Assembly: GCF_001424045.1 (NCBI RefSeq)
Contig: NZ_LMQB01000001.1
Coordinates: 408,083 to 472,082 of the forward strand
Length of the DNA: 64,000 nucleotides
Direction of reading: 5' to 3'
Source of the DNA: Rhizobium sp. Leaf371
GTDB lineage: Bacteria > Pseudomonadota > Alphaproteobacteria > Rhizobiales > Rhizobiaceae
Position numbers and translations under genes: made by a program. Below the pieces are notes generated by a model that saw only the letters and a list, made by a program, of their open reading frames with translations, was not told the origin of the DNA and did no database searches. Below, in pieces: positions 49,743 to 59,755 of the stretch. The stretch's first letter is position 1; each line of letters begins with the position of its first letter.

Positions 49743-50368
49743 TGTCCCCCGACCCGGAGACAGTTGCGCGTTCAAAATGCCGGATGATGGGATGCCGGCA
49801 GAGCGGACGTGCAGATGCGCGCATGGTCATGTCGAGTTGCGACAACGGGCGGTCCGGCAATAATCTCGCTCTATCCGTGCACGATGCTTGTGATCTGAGA
49901 CTTACGCTACACGGTTACTGAGGTGTCGAGCCGAGCCCGAAGCGCCGTGCTTCCGTCAAGCTTTCGTCTTGGCTCTGTCTTGCCCTTGTCTTGCGGGCGA
50001 AAAGACCTACATCTGCCTAGCAGATCGAGACAGCGGCAATGCCAAGCCTTAATTCCGGCGTTTTTCGCCTTATTGCGCTGTTTTCTGCCGGAAGAGCTTG
50101 ACGTAGCCGAAGAATCTGGGAATCAACCGTCTTTGGCTTGGAAGGTTTATTGGATACGGCGGAAACGATCATCATGCAAGTGATGTTTGGAACGTGCTGC
50201 TGTCGCAGCCGACCGGGATGATCGCGGCAGTGCCGTGGTTAATCGGGAATTAATATCAGCCCGTTAGGTCAGGGGTAATGTTCGCGGTGTTGCGCCTTCG
50301 AGGCGCCCGGGCCACACGGCTCGTCACCGCTCCAACGTGGAATGCTGGTCCAAAGAAAGCGACGAAGA
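49743..50368. other. long leader region of rpoD
   Basis: Over 600 bases without a supported gene. It contains the candidate promoter listed at 49985-50012, which would give an rpoD leader of about 350 bases. No LexA-like or other clear operator was seen. Confidence 0.4.
49985..50012 (+). promoter_or_regulatory. candidate sigma-70-type promoter for rpoD
   Basis: CTTGTC (49985-49990) and CTACAT (50007-50012) are separated by 16 bases and resemble the rhizobial consensus CTTGAC...CTATAT. It is a visual match without a mapped start. Confidence 0.35.
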
Positions 50369-52423
<2,055 letters not shown>

Positions 52424-52769
52424 GCTGAGGCATTCGACCGGCGTGCCGGTCACCACGTCAGAGCAACGGCGTCCGCATCAGCGGGCGCCGTTTTTGTCTA
52501 TCGGGTGGAGCGCAATGGGCAGGGTGTCTTCGACGTCTCGCGCCGGCATACCGAGAAGCGCCGTTTGCTTGCGCCGGCTTGACGGCGGGGATCGGCCTGC
52601 ATAAGCTCCGCATCATGAACATGATCTCCGCCATGACGACCTGCATCGTGACATCCCTTACGGGGTGCGCGGAGCGTTGTCGGGACTGATTTTTCTGTTC
52701 CGCCGTCCGTGCCGCCTTCCATAGGGTGGCCCGGAGACGGCTCGCCCTTGAACCACCAAGGAGCGACCC
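52424..52769. other. rpoD-GNAT intergenic region
   Basis: About 346 bases holding the rpoD terminator and no other supported gene. Short frames here have no ribosome-binding site or family resemblance. Confidence 0.4.
52465..52496 (+). terminator. intrinsic terminator after rpoD
   Basis: AACGGCG and CGCCGTT form a 7-bp stem continued by CCGC/GCGG across a T-G pair, with an ATCA loop, then TTTTTG. It begins 42 bases after the stop. Confidence 0.85.
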
Positions 52770-53345
52770 ATGCCCTCTTTCTTTTCTCCCGAACGTCTTG
52801 CACCCGGTCGTCACCGGCCGGATGGCCTGACCCTCCGCGCAGCCGAGCAGCGCGACGTCGCCGGCATCACCGCCCTCGCCAACCTTCCGCTTTATCGCGC
52901 GGGAACGCAGAGGCTACCGTTCCAGAGCGAGGAGGCCACGGCGCGGTGGCTTGGCGCAGGCGGCGAGGCGGCATCGCCGCCCGTGGTGGCGGACCTCGGC
53001 GGGCAGATCGTCGGCATCGGTGGTCTGCATCGCCAAACGGGACGACGCCAGCATGTCGCCATTCTCGGGCTTGGCGTTCACGACGGTTTTCAGCGCCGGG
53101 GGATCGGTGCGGCACTTCTCGATGCGTTGCTGGATGCGGCCTTCAACTGGCTGCAGATCCGACGGGTGGAGCTGACGGTTTTTGCAGACAATGCCGGCGC
53201 CATTTCTCTCTACGAAGGCGTCGGGTTCGAGCGCGAGGGCCTGTTGCGCGCCTACGCGTTCCGGGACGGCACCTATGCCGACGTCCTTGCCATGGCCTTG
53301 CTGGCACCGGGGCTTTGCGAACCCACGGCCGGGATCGCAGACTGA
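52770..53345 (+). CDS. GNAT-family N-acetyltransferase
   Basis: The 191-residue protein has a single GNAT fold. The acetyl-CoA-binding motif A lies at VHDGFQRRGIGAALLDALLDAA (about residues 107-128) and motif B around NAGAISLYEGVGFEREGLLR. It transfers an acetyl group to an unknown amine substrate. AAGGAG is positioned correctly before the ATG at 52770. Confidence 0.85.
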   Translation: MPSFFSPERLAPGRHRPDGLTLRAAEQRDVAGITALANLPLYRAGTQRLPFQSEEATARWLGAGGEAASPPVVADLGGQIVGIGGLHRQTGRRQHVAILGLGVHDGFQRRGIGAALLDALLDAAFNWLQIRRVELTVFADNAGAISLYEGVGFEREGLLRAYAFRDGTYADVLAMALLAPGLCEPTAGIAD

Positions 53346-53444
53346 TCGTCATCGACGTTTGGGACAAGCGGGCGCGATCGCCTCTGGCTTGGTTTTCTGG
53401 CGCCAGATCGCTTAATCGCGTTGCGATCTTTCCGGTTCGCCCCT

Positions 53445-53516
53445 GACGCTTCAGCGTCTTGTTTTGCACATATCCTTGTTGCAAAAGCGCTGCACACTTT
53501 TGCGCGACATGCTTTA
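53445..53516. repeat. dispersed intergenic palindromic element, copy A
   Basis: It begins with a GACGC-TTCA-GCGTC hairpin, followed by GCAAAAG...CTTTTGC arms around CGCTGCACA and the tail GCGCGACATGCTTTA. Related copies are at 7111-7170 and, reversed, at 43027-43090. The last bases form the probable start codon of the next gene. Confidence 0.5.
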
Positions 53517-54760
53517 TGTCCATCTCCGTGACATCAGAACCTTCCCAGCGCCGCTCCAACAGACCGATCCTCGCGATTCTTGCCTCGCTTGCGTTGCATG
53601 CCGCGATCATTGCGCCGTTCGTGCTGCGGCTGCCGGATCGTGCGGCCGAGGAACCAGTGGAGCAGAGCGTCACCGTGGAGATCGTTCCGGAACCGGAGAA
53701 GACGCCGGAGCCCGTCGAAAAGCCTGAGACGACGACGGAGAAAGCGCCCGAGCCGCGGCCCGAGGCGCCCAAGCCTCAATCCGCACCGTCGAAGCCGCCG
53801 CCACCACCAACACCACCGGCACCTGCTTCGACATCGACCCCGGCTGAGCCGTCATCGGCTGCTGCGCCCTCGCAGCCTTTCGAGGCGTCGGCAGCAGAGG
53901 AGACCGACGCGCCGCGGGAGGCTGTCGATCTGCCGGCGCCGGATGACAAGGCCCTGAAAGAGGATGTGCCGACGCAAGAGCCGGCAGAGGATGTGCCTGC
54001 AAGCTCTGCGGATGCCGCGGACAAACCGTATGCCAAGCCCGCTTCCTCTTCGGATGCGCCCGTTTCGGAAACACGGCCGGATGCACCGACGCCGGCCCCG
54101 ACGCCGCCACAACCGGCCGAGACACCGCCAGCCATGCCGGAGGTGCTCACCGGAAAAACACCCTTGACAGAAGGAGAGGAGAGCGAGGCCGCTACCCTTG
54201 CGTCTCCTCCATCCTCCATCCCGCCTCCTGAAACAGCACCGCCGCCACCGCTTTCGTCCGCGGAGAAGCCCGACGTCCGCCCGACAACCGAAAGCCGCGC
54301 CGAAGCACCGATGACGCCGGACGAGCAGGCGGCGTTCGTTCCGGCCAAGCCTGCGGTACCGGTGACGAAGCCCGATCCCGAGCCCGCCCCGAAGGCGGCG
54401 AAGACGCTTTATGCCAGAAATATTCTCGCGGATCCGCGCGTGCGCGGTGCCTTGGGCAGACTGTCGCCCGAGAAGCGGATCGTCCAGATATGCGGCATCG
54501 AGGCACTCGAGCAGGCGCGCCATTCCAGCGCTTCCTTCCGGCCGGACCTTCTGAAGGGCTTCGGCAAGAATGGCGGGCTTATCGCCGGGCCGCATTTGAG
54601 CGCGCGGGGTGGCGCGGTCCGGTCCCGCGGGGTCTGGCGCGAAATCACCTTCGACTGCACCGTCAATGCCGCATTCGATGCGATCACCTCCTTCCGTTTC
54701 GCCATCGGCGACACGATCCCTCGCAGCGACTGGGCAGCCCGTGGGCTTGCTGCCGATTGA
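53516..54760 (+). CDS. DUF930 domain protein with TonB-like Pro-rich linker
   Basis: The 414-residue protein has an N-terminal membrane anchor (PILAILASLALHAAIIAPFVL, about 16-37). A very long Pro/Glu/Ala-rich segment (about 45-300) resembles the periplasm-spanning part of TonB. The C-terminal globular domain (about 305-414) has YARNILADPRVRGALGRL and ICGIEALEQ, the DUF930 pattern of Rhizobiales. It probably crosses the periplasm. The ATG at 53516 has no ribosome-binding site because it abuts the repeat, so the start is uncertain. Function is unknown. Confidence 0.78.
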   Translation: MSISVTSEPSQRRSNRPILAILASLALHAAIIAPFVLRLPDRAAEEPVEQSVTVEIVPEPEKTPEPVEKPETTTEKAPEPRPEAPKPQSAPSKPPPPPTPPAPASTSTPAEPSSAAAPSQPFEASAAEETDAPREAVDLPAPDDKALKEDVPTQEPAEDVPASSADAADKPYAKPASSSDAPVSETRPDAPTPAPTPPQPAETPPAMPEVLTGKTPLTEGEESEAATLASPPSSIPPPETAPPPPLSSAEKPDVRPTTESRAEAPMTPDEQAAFVPAKPAVPVTKPDPEPAPKAAKTLYARNILADPRVRGALGRLSPEKRIVQICGIEALEQARHSSASFRPDLLKGFGKNGGLIAGPHLSARGGAVRSRGVWREITFDCTVNAAFDAITSFRFAIGDTIPRSDWAARGLAAD

Positions 54761-54865
54761 TAACCCAGGTTTTCAGGCCGTCCGGCCATTCCCCGGGGAA
54801 CAACTCGTCAGCCATCGCTTTCCTTCGCCAGAAGGAATGCGCGCTCTGCGCGTGGAAGGGGGATT

Positions 54866-55219
54866 ATGATGTATGTGGATGGCTTCATCGTCGCTGTCCG
54901 TCGGGACCGGCTGGATGCCTATGCCGATCTCGCGCGGCAGGCCGGCGCGATCTGGAAGGCGCATGGCGCGCTCGACTATGTGGAATGCATCGGCGACGAC
55001 CTGCCTTACGGGCAGCTCACCTCGTTCCCGCGCGCCGTGCAGGCGACGGCCGACGAGGTGGTGGTCTTTGCCTGGATCGTCTATGCCTCGAAGGCCGACC
55101 GCGACCTGATCGTGCCGAAGGTCATGGCCGACCCACGGCTGAAGATCGATCCGGAGACCATGCCTTTCGATGGGCAGAGACTGATCTATGGGGGTTTCGA
55201 TATGCTGGTCCGGGCCTAG
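54866..55219 (+). CDS. DUF1428 domain-containing protein
   Basis: The 117-residue protein matches DUF1428: the start YVDGFIVAVRRDRLDAY, the middle DYVECIGDDLPYG and the end PFDGQRLIYGGFDMLV are family hallmarks. The fold is ferredoxin-like dimeric alpha/beta. No activity is established. The ATGATG start at 54866 has GGGGGA upstream. It is 106 bases after the DUF930 gene. Confidence 0.88.
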   Translation: MMYVDGFIVAVRRDRLDAYADLARQAGAIWKAHGALDYVECIGDDLPYGQLTSFPRAVQATADEVVVFAWIVYASKADRDLIVPKVMADPRLKIDPETMPFDGQRLIYGGFDMLVRA

Positions 55220-55298
55220 ATTGCCGTCGGCAAACAGGCTTCCACCGAAGGAGCCATCGCCTTATGGTCCTGCCGCAGAAGCGATCTCGGGAGATCTC

Positions 55299-55721
55299 AT
55301 GCCGCAAACCATGCTGACCCTGTCCACCCGGGGTTCCGGGCTCTACGAGTTTACCGACGAGGTCCGCGCCTTCGTGCGCCAATCGGGGATCGAGGAGGGT
55401 TTGTTGACCGTGTTCGTCCGGCACACCTCGTGCTCGCTGCTCATTCAGGAGAATGCCGATCCGGATGTCCGGCGGGATCTCGACATGTTTTTTGCCCGTC
55501 TGGTGCCGCCGTCGGACGATCCCTCGATGCAGTGGGTCGTCCATACCGACGAAGGCCCGGACGACATGCCGGCGCACATCAAGGCGGCGCTGACCGCGGT
55601 GTCGATCGGCATCCCGATCGCCAGCGGCCGCCTCGTGCTCGGCACGTGGCAAGGCCTCTACCTGTTCGAACATCGCCAGCGTCCGCATCGGCGCGAGGTC
55701 GTCCTGCATATCGGTCGCTAG
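55299..55721 (+). CDS. YjbQ/UPF0047-family protein
   Basis: The 140-residue protein belongs to the UPF0047/YjbQ family, some members of which show secondary thiamine-phosphate synthase activity; the physiological role is unclear. Conserved motifs are FVRHTSCSLLIQENADPDVRRDL and the C-terminal GTWQGLYLFEHRQRPHRREV, with conserved His and Asp residues. The ATG at 55299 has a GGGAG upstream and gives the standard length; a frame beginning at 55188 overlaps the DUF1428 gene. Confidence 0.88.
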   Translation: MPQTMLTLSTRGSGLYEFTDEVRAFVRQSGIEEGLLTVFVRHTSCSLLIQENADPDVRRDLDMFFARLVPPSDDPSMQWVVHTDEGPDDMPAHIKAALTAVSIGIPIASGRLVLGTWQGLYLFEHRQRPHRREVVLHIGR

Positions 55722-55839
55722 GATCGACACCGTAGCGAAGGTTCAAGCCAGGCCATCGCTTGACATCGGCATTTCAGACCGCATCTCTTCTCTTGAGCCT
55801 TTGCTTTGACACGCGCCGAGCCGATGAGGGGGAATGATG

Positions 55840-56244
55840 ATGACGGACGTTCAGACCATTGCCGAGCGCTTCATGGAGGCGCTGAACCATCGCGATTTCG
55901 AGACCATCGCCGGATTTCTGGATGAGGATGCGGCGCTCGACACGCTCACCGGACTGCGCGCCATCGGCTCGCATCCACTGCGCCTGGCGATCATGAGCTA
56001 TTTCCGCCACTTCGACGAAACCTTTTCGGATATGGTGCCAATGCGCGATCAGCTGGGCCAGCGCGTTGCCGTCGATGTCACGGCCCGGGGAACCTACCGG
56101 GAAAGCATGGCCGGCTTTCCGACGGCGACGGGCCAATCCTATTCGATCCCGAGCGTCTTCGTTTTCGAGTTCGACGGGCCCAGCGTGACGCGTCTCACGC
56201 ATTATCGCAACATCCGCATTTTCGAGCAGCAATTGCTGCGCTGA
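55840..56244 (+). CDS. SnoaL/NTF2-like protein
   Basis: The 134-residue protein has an NTF2-like cone fold of the SnoaL/ketosteroid-isomerase type. It starts with helix AERFMEALNHRDFETIAGFLDEDA and ends in strands around RLTHYRNIRIFEQQ. Members bind small hydrophobic ligands or act as isomerases and hydrolases; which applies here is unknown. Three consecutive ATGs lie at 55834-55842; the one at 55840 has GGGGG seven bases upstream. Confidence 0.75.
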   Translation: MTDVQTIAERFMEALNHRDFETIAGFLDEDAALDTLTGLRAIGSHPLRLAIMSYFRHFDETFSDMVPMRDQLGQRVAVDVTARGTYRESMAGFPTATGQSYSIPSVFVFEFDGPSVTRLTHYRNIRIFEQQLLR

Positions 56245-56324
56245 AGCGCCGGCCACCCTGGCCGACAGGCATGGTTTGCCATGCTGCGACCGTCTTCACG
56301 CGCGCTTTCGAGATGAACGATTCC

Positions 56325-56350
56325 TGAATGTACGGTTTCACGTACATTCA
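56325..56350. repeat. perfect 10-bp inverted repeat, 6-base centre
   Basis: TGAATGTACG and CGTACATTCA are exact complements separated by GTTTCA. There is no T run, so it may be an operator. It lies about 100 bases before the Arg-rich exported protein gene and 80 after the SnoaL-like gene. Confidence 0.55.
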
Positions 56351-56452
56351 GCTTCCCCGCGCTAGAAAGGATGCATTCGCCGGACAACGGCGCAACTGAC
56401 GCGCGCCTCGCGGAGACGGGGGACGCGTTTTTGAAGATCGAGGAAACGCACC

Positions 56453-56833
56453 ATGAAAACCATGATGACCCGACTTGCCGTTGCCGCAATGATCGGCGTG
56501 TCCAGCCTTTCCGCCTTCGCCGGCGCGGCCTCCGCCAACGAGATCCGCCTCGGCCTCTCGTCCGGCTCCGTCGTCGATGTGCAGTATCGCGACGAACGCG
56601 ACTGGCGGCGCGACCGCCAGGATCGCCGGCACGATCGCCGCGATTGGGGCCGTGAGCGTCGTGGCCATTGCGCACCGTGGCTGGCGGCCGACAAGGCCGG
56701 TGCCTATGGCCTGCGCCGCGCCCGCGTCGTTGCCGTCACACCGCGCCGGGTCGTGGTCGAAGGCCGCTTCCGCGGCGGGTTCCGCACGATCGCCTTTGCA
56801 AACATGCGCGGCTGCCCGCGGCTCGGCCGCTAA
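56453..56833 (+). CDS. small exported Arg-rich protein
   Basis: The 126-residue protein has a clear signal peptide ending ASA-NEIR (about residue 28), then a short beta region and a striking Arg/Asp-rich segment (about 45-70, DWRRDRQDRRHDRRDWGRERR). A more hydrophobic C-terminus carries single cysteines (HCAPW, GCPRL). It is likely periplasmic. Similar small proteins occur in rhizobia but I know no function. It is flanked by the 26-base palindrome upstream and a strong terminator downstream. Confidence 0.72.
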   Translation: MKTMMTRLAVAAMIGVSSLSAFAGAASANEIRLGLSSGSVVDVQYRDERDWRRDRQDRRHDRRDWGRERRGHCAPWLAADKAGAYGLRRARVVAVTPRRVVVEGRFRGGFRTIAFANMRGCPRLGR

Positions 56834-56870
56834 CAGCCGCCTTCGCCGCCCATAAGCGAGGCTCGAAACA

Positions 56871-56909
56871 GCAAAGCCTGCCCGGTCAAAGCGATCGGGC
56901 AGGCTTTGC
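56871..56909 (+). terminator. intrinsic terminator
   Basis: A perfect 14-bp stem (GCAAAGCCTGCCCG / CGGGCAGGCTTTGC) with an 11-base loop lies 37 bases after the Arg-rich gene. The 3' T run is short. Confidence 0.75.
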
Positions 56910-57079
56910 CAATGACAGGGGTGTCGTTGCCGGCGTCCGCTGCGCAGGTTCGGAGAGAGCCAGCGGGTATCAGCGACCATGCTCCTTGCTTGCAGCAATG
57001 CTGCGAACGAAGCGGTCGGTTACCCCACGCGGACGACAGAGCGACGCGCCGCAGCCGGCCCGCCGCTCTTCGTTGTGTT

Positions 57080-57838
57080 TCAGGGATCGATCGCGAAGGT
57101 CAGGTTGACGGTGACGTTGTAGTTGTTCTCCCCGTTCGCGATCGGAACGGCCGCTTCGGCCAGATCCTTGGCCATGGCGCGGGCCATCATGGGCACGGGT
57201 TCGGGGCGCCCGGCATTCTCGTTGATCTCGATCACCCGGCCCAGCTTGACGCCAGCGGCGTCCGCCAGGGTTTTTGCCTTTGCGATCGCATCGGCCACGG
57301 CGGACTTGCGGGCCTCATTGAGGGTCGCGTCCGGCTTGTCGTTGGTAAACTGGATGCTGCCGCCCTGGTTGACGCCGAGCGTTACCGCCTGGTCGATGAT
57401 CGCGCCGAGCTTGGCGATCTCCCGCAGCCGCACGGTCAAGGTGTTGGCGACCTGATAGCCGATGAGAGTCGGGGGCTCGTTGCCATTGTTGTTCTCTGGA
57501 TAGCGATATTGCGGATTGACCGCAAAACCGGAGGTCTGCAGATCACGATCCGCGATGCCACTGGTGCGCAGCGCAGCCAGAACATCGGTCATCGACTTGG
57601 AGTTGGCATCGAGCGCTTCGCGCGCCGTTTTCGCATCGGTGACCACGCTGAAGGAGACGATCGCCATATCCGGCGCGACGCTGACGCGCCCCTCGCCACT
57701 GACTTCGATCACGGCCTCGCGCTGCGGCGGCGGTGTCTGGGCCGAAGCGGGCAGGGCCGTCGCGGCCATGACGGAGAGAGCGAGAGCGGGCACGAAACCA
57801 CCCAGGAGGGTGCGGCGCAGGCGGAGCATTGACGTCAT
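57080..57838 (-). CDS. SIMPL (DUF541) domain protein, periplasmic
   Basis: The 252-residue protein has a signal peptide ending near ASA-QTP (about 33) and one SIMPL domain: VIEVSGEGRVSVAPDMAIVSFSVV at the start and GYQVANTLTVRLREI in the middle. The family is found in the periplasm of many bacteria. The Brucella member BP26 is an immunodominant antigen forming large oligomers, and E. coli YggE affects oxidative stress. Biochemical function is unknown. Confidence 0.9.
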   Translation of the reverse strand: MTSMLRLRRTLLGGFVPALALSVMAATALPASAQTPPPQREAVIEVSGEGRVSVAPDMAIVSFSVVTDAKTAREALDANSKSMTDVLAALRTSGIADRDLQTSGFAVNPQYRYPENNNGNEPPTLIGYQVANTLTVRLREIAKLGAIIDQAVTLGVNQGGSIQFTNDKPDATLNEARKSAVADAIAKAKTLADAAGVKLGRVIEINENAGRPEPVPMMARAMAKDLAEAAVPIANGENNYNVTVNLTFAIDP

Positions 57839-57992
57839 ATCGGGTTCTTTCTCTTCATCTATTTCGTCCCTGCAACCTTGTTGCGGATCGATTGTGAAGG
57901 GAATACGGCGGCGCCTTGTGACAAACCCGAAATTCCGCTAAAGCCATCCCGCGGAGGCCACCATTGACCTCCCAAAAACGGCACCGCCGTCA

Positions 57993-58068
57993 GGGCCTGT
58001 AGCTCAATGGTTAGAGCCGGCGGCTCATAACCGCTTGGTTGGGGGTTCGAGTCCCTCCGGGCCTACCA
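57993..58068 (+). tRNA. tRNA-Ile2 (anticodon CAT, lysidine type)
   Basis: A 76-base tRNA folds with all four stems and an encoded CCA end. The anticodon loop is CTCATAA (anticodon 58026-58028). The GGCGG/CCGCT anticodon stem and the following TTGGTT variable loop match the minor tRNA-Ile2 type rather than initiator or elongator Met. In this class TilS converts the anticodon C to lysidine so that AUA is read as Ile. The acceptor stem has a terminal G-T pair. Confidence 0.88.
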
Positions 58069-58349
58069 CATCAATTTTACTTTCAGTGATTTATATCGCC
58101 GTTCGCCATGGTGATTGTCCAAACGTTTAGCCAGTTCGATTCTTGACCGGATATCCCGTGGTAACCGGCGCGAACTGTCGCGTGCGCGTCGCTGTCATTC
58201 CGCCCCTCAATGGAAATCATCCCGCCCTATCGTCTATCAAATCACTCGACAAACGTCCGCCTGTCTCTACCTTGGGGCTGGCGCGGTCGTTGACGCTTCG
58301 GGCTGGCTCGGGTGCGGCGATTTGCGGCGAAGTTTAGGGAGGACAGGTT

Positions 58350-59720
58350 TTGGTGTATGATGTGGCGGTTGTCGGTTCGGGGTTTTCGGCCATCGCGGTC
58401 AGCGTTCACCTGTTGCGGTCGCTGCCGGCGTCGGCCAGCATCGCGATCGTCGGCGACGATCCGGCTTTTGGCCGGGGCACCGCTTATCGGACCGAGTTTC
58501 ATCTGCACCGGCTGAACGTGCCGGCCGGCCGCATGAGCGTTTTTCCCGATGAGCCCGATCACTTCCTTCAATGGCTCGAGCGGCAGGGAAGAGGCATCTC
58601 GCGTGACGAGTTCGCGTCGCGCGGGGATTACGGGCTGTATCTTCGGGACACATTGGCCTCGCTGCTCAGGGACCGGCCATCGCGGGCGAAGCTCGATTTC
58701 ATCCGGGCGAAGGCGACGGGATGCGTTCGCCTGGCGGATGACGGGCTGCTGTTTCAGCTTGCCGAGGGTGAGAGCCTGCAGGCGCGGGCGGTGGCCCTGT
58801 GTCTCGGTGTCGGCACAGCGGATCTGCCGCTTCGCGACGCGCGGATCGCCGAGCCTGCCCGGCGGCGGCTCGTGCGCAATCCCTGGCGGCTGAAATGGCT
58901 GTCGAAGGTCAAGCCCGAGGAGACGGTCTCCATCCTCGGTTCGGGACTGACGATGATCGACCAGGTGCTGACGCTGCGCGCCCGCGGCCATCGGGGCGTC
59001 ATTCACGTTCTCTCGCGGCGCGGCCTTGTTCCGCATGCCCATGCCCGCCATCATGGGGCAGCCGTGCTGCCCGATCTTCCCGACGATCCGCTGACGGTGA
59101 GCGGCATTCTGAAGGCGCTGCGGAGACAGGTTCGTCAGGGTGCGGAGTGGCGCACGGTGATGGACGGCCTGCGGCCGCGAACGCAGGCGCTGTGGCAGCG
59201 CCTGTCCCCGCCCGAGCGCGCCCGCTTCCTGCGGCATGCGCTGGCCTGGTGGAACATCCACCGCCACCGTGTCGCGCCGCCCGTGTTCGAGCAGTTCGAT
59301 GCCTTGCTGCGGGACGGCAGCGTGAAGGTTCATGCCGGATTTCTGAACGAGATCGGCTTTCGGGACGGCCGCCCCTGTCTTGCCTACCGGCCGCGCGGCG
59401 GGCGGGATGGCGTGTCCCTCCCGGTCGATTGGGTGATCAACTGTACCGGCATGGAGCGCGCGGGCATCGGGCATTCGCCCTTGCTGGTGCATATGGCGGA
59501 CCAGGGGATCGTCGTTCCCGACGGTCTGGGTCTCGGTTTGCGTGTCGACGGCCTGTCACGCGCCATCGGCGCCGATGGCAACGCGCTGCCGGGCCTCTAT
59601 GCCGTGGGTGCGCTGACGGCGGGGCAATTCTGGGAGATCACGGCGGTGCCGGACATTCGGGTGCAGGCGCAGACGGTCGCAAACGCCATCATCGCCGAGC
59701 GCGCGGTTTCCGTCGCCTAA
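58350..59720 (+). CDS. FAD/NAD(P)-binding protein
   Basis: The 456-residue protein begins with the dinucleotide motif VYDVAVVGSGFSAIAVSVHLL and has GTAYRTEFHLHRLNVPAGRMS and a second Rossmann motif VSILGSGLTMIDQVLTLRARG (about residues 192-212). This is the FAD-NAD(P)-binding pattern of HydS/YdhS-like flavoproteins. Its reaction is unknown. The start is TTG at 58350 or GTG at 58353, with AGGGAGG suitably upstream. It lies just downstream of tRNA-Ile2 and converges on the restriction-modification gene. Confidence 0.83.
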   Translation: MVYDVAVVGSGFSAIAVSVHLLRSLPASASIAIVGDDPAFGRGTAYRTEFHLHRLNVPAGRMSVFPDEPDHFLQWLERQGRGISRDEFASRGDYGLYLRDTLASLLRDRPSRAKLDFIRAKATGCVRLADDGLLFQLAEGESLQARAVALCLGVGTADLPLRDARIAEPARRRLVRNPWRLKWLSKVKPEETVSILGSGLTMIDQVLTLRARGHRGVIHVLSRRGLVPHAHARHHGAAVLPDLPDDPLTVSGILKALRRQVRQGAEWRTVMDGLRPRTQALWQRLSPPERARFLRHALAWWNIHRHRVAPPVFEQFDALLRDGSVKVHAGFLNEIGFRDGRPCLAYRPRGGRDGVSLPVDWVINCTGMERAGIGHSPLLVHMADQGIVVPDGLGLGLRVDGLSRAIGADGNALPGLYAVGALTAGQFWEITAVPDIRVQAQTVANAIIAERAVSVA

Positions 59721-59755
59721 CGTCACGATCGCGTCGTTCCGTGCCCTGAGAGGCG

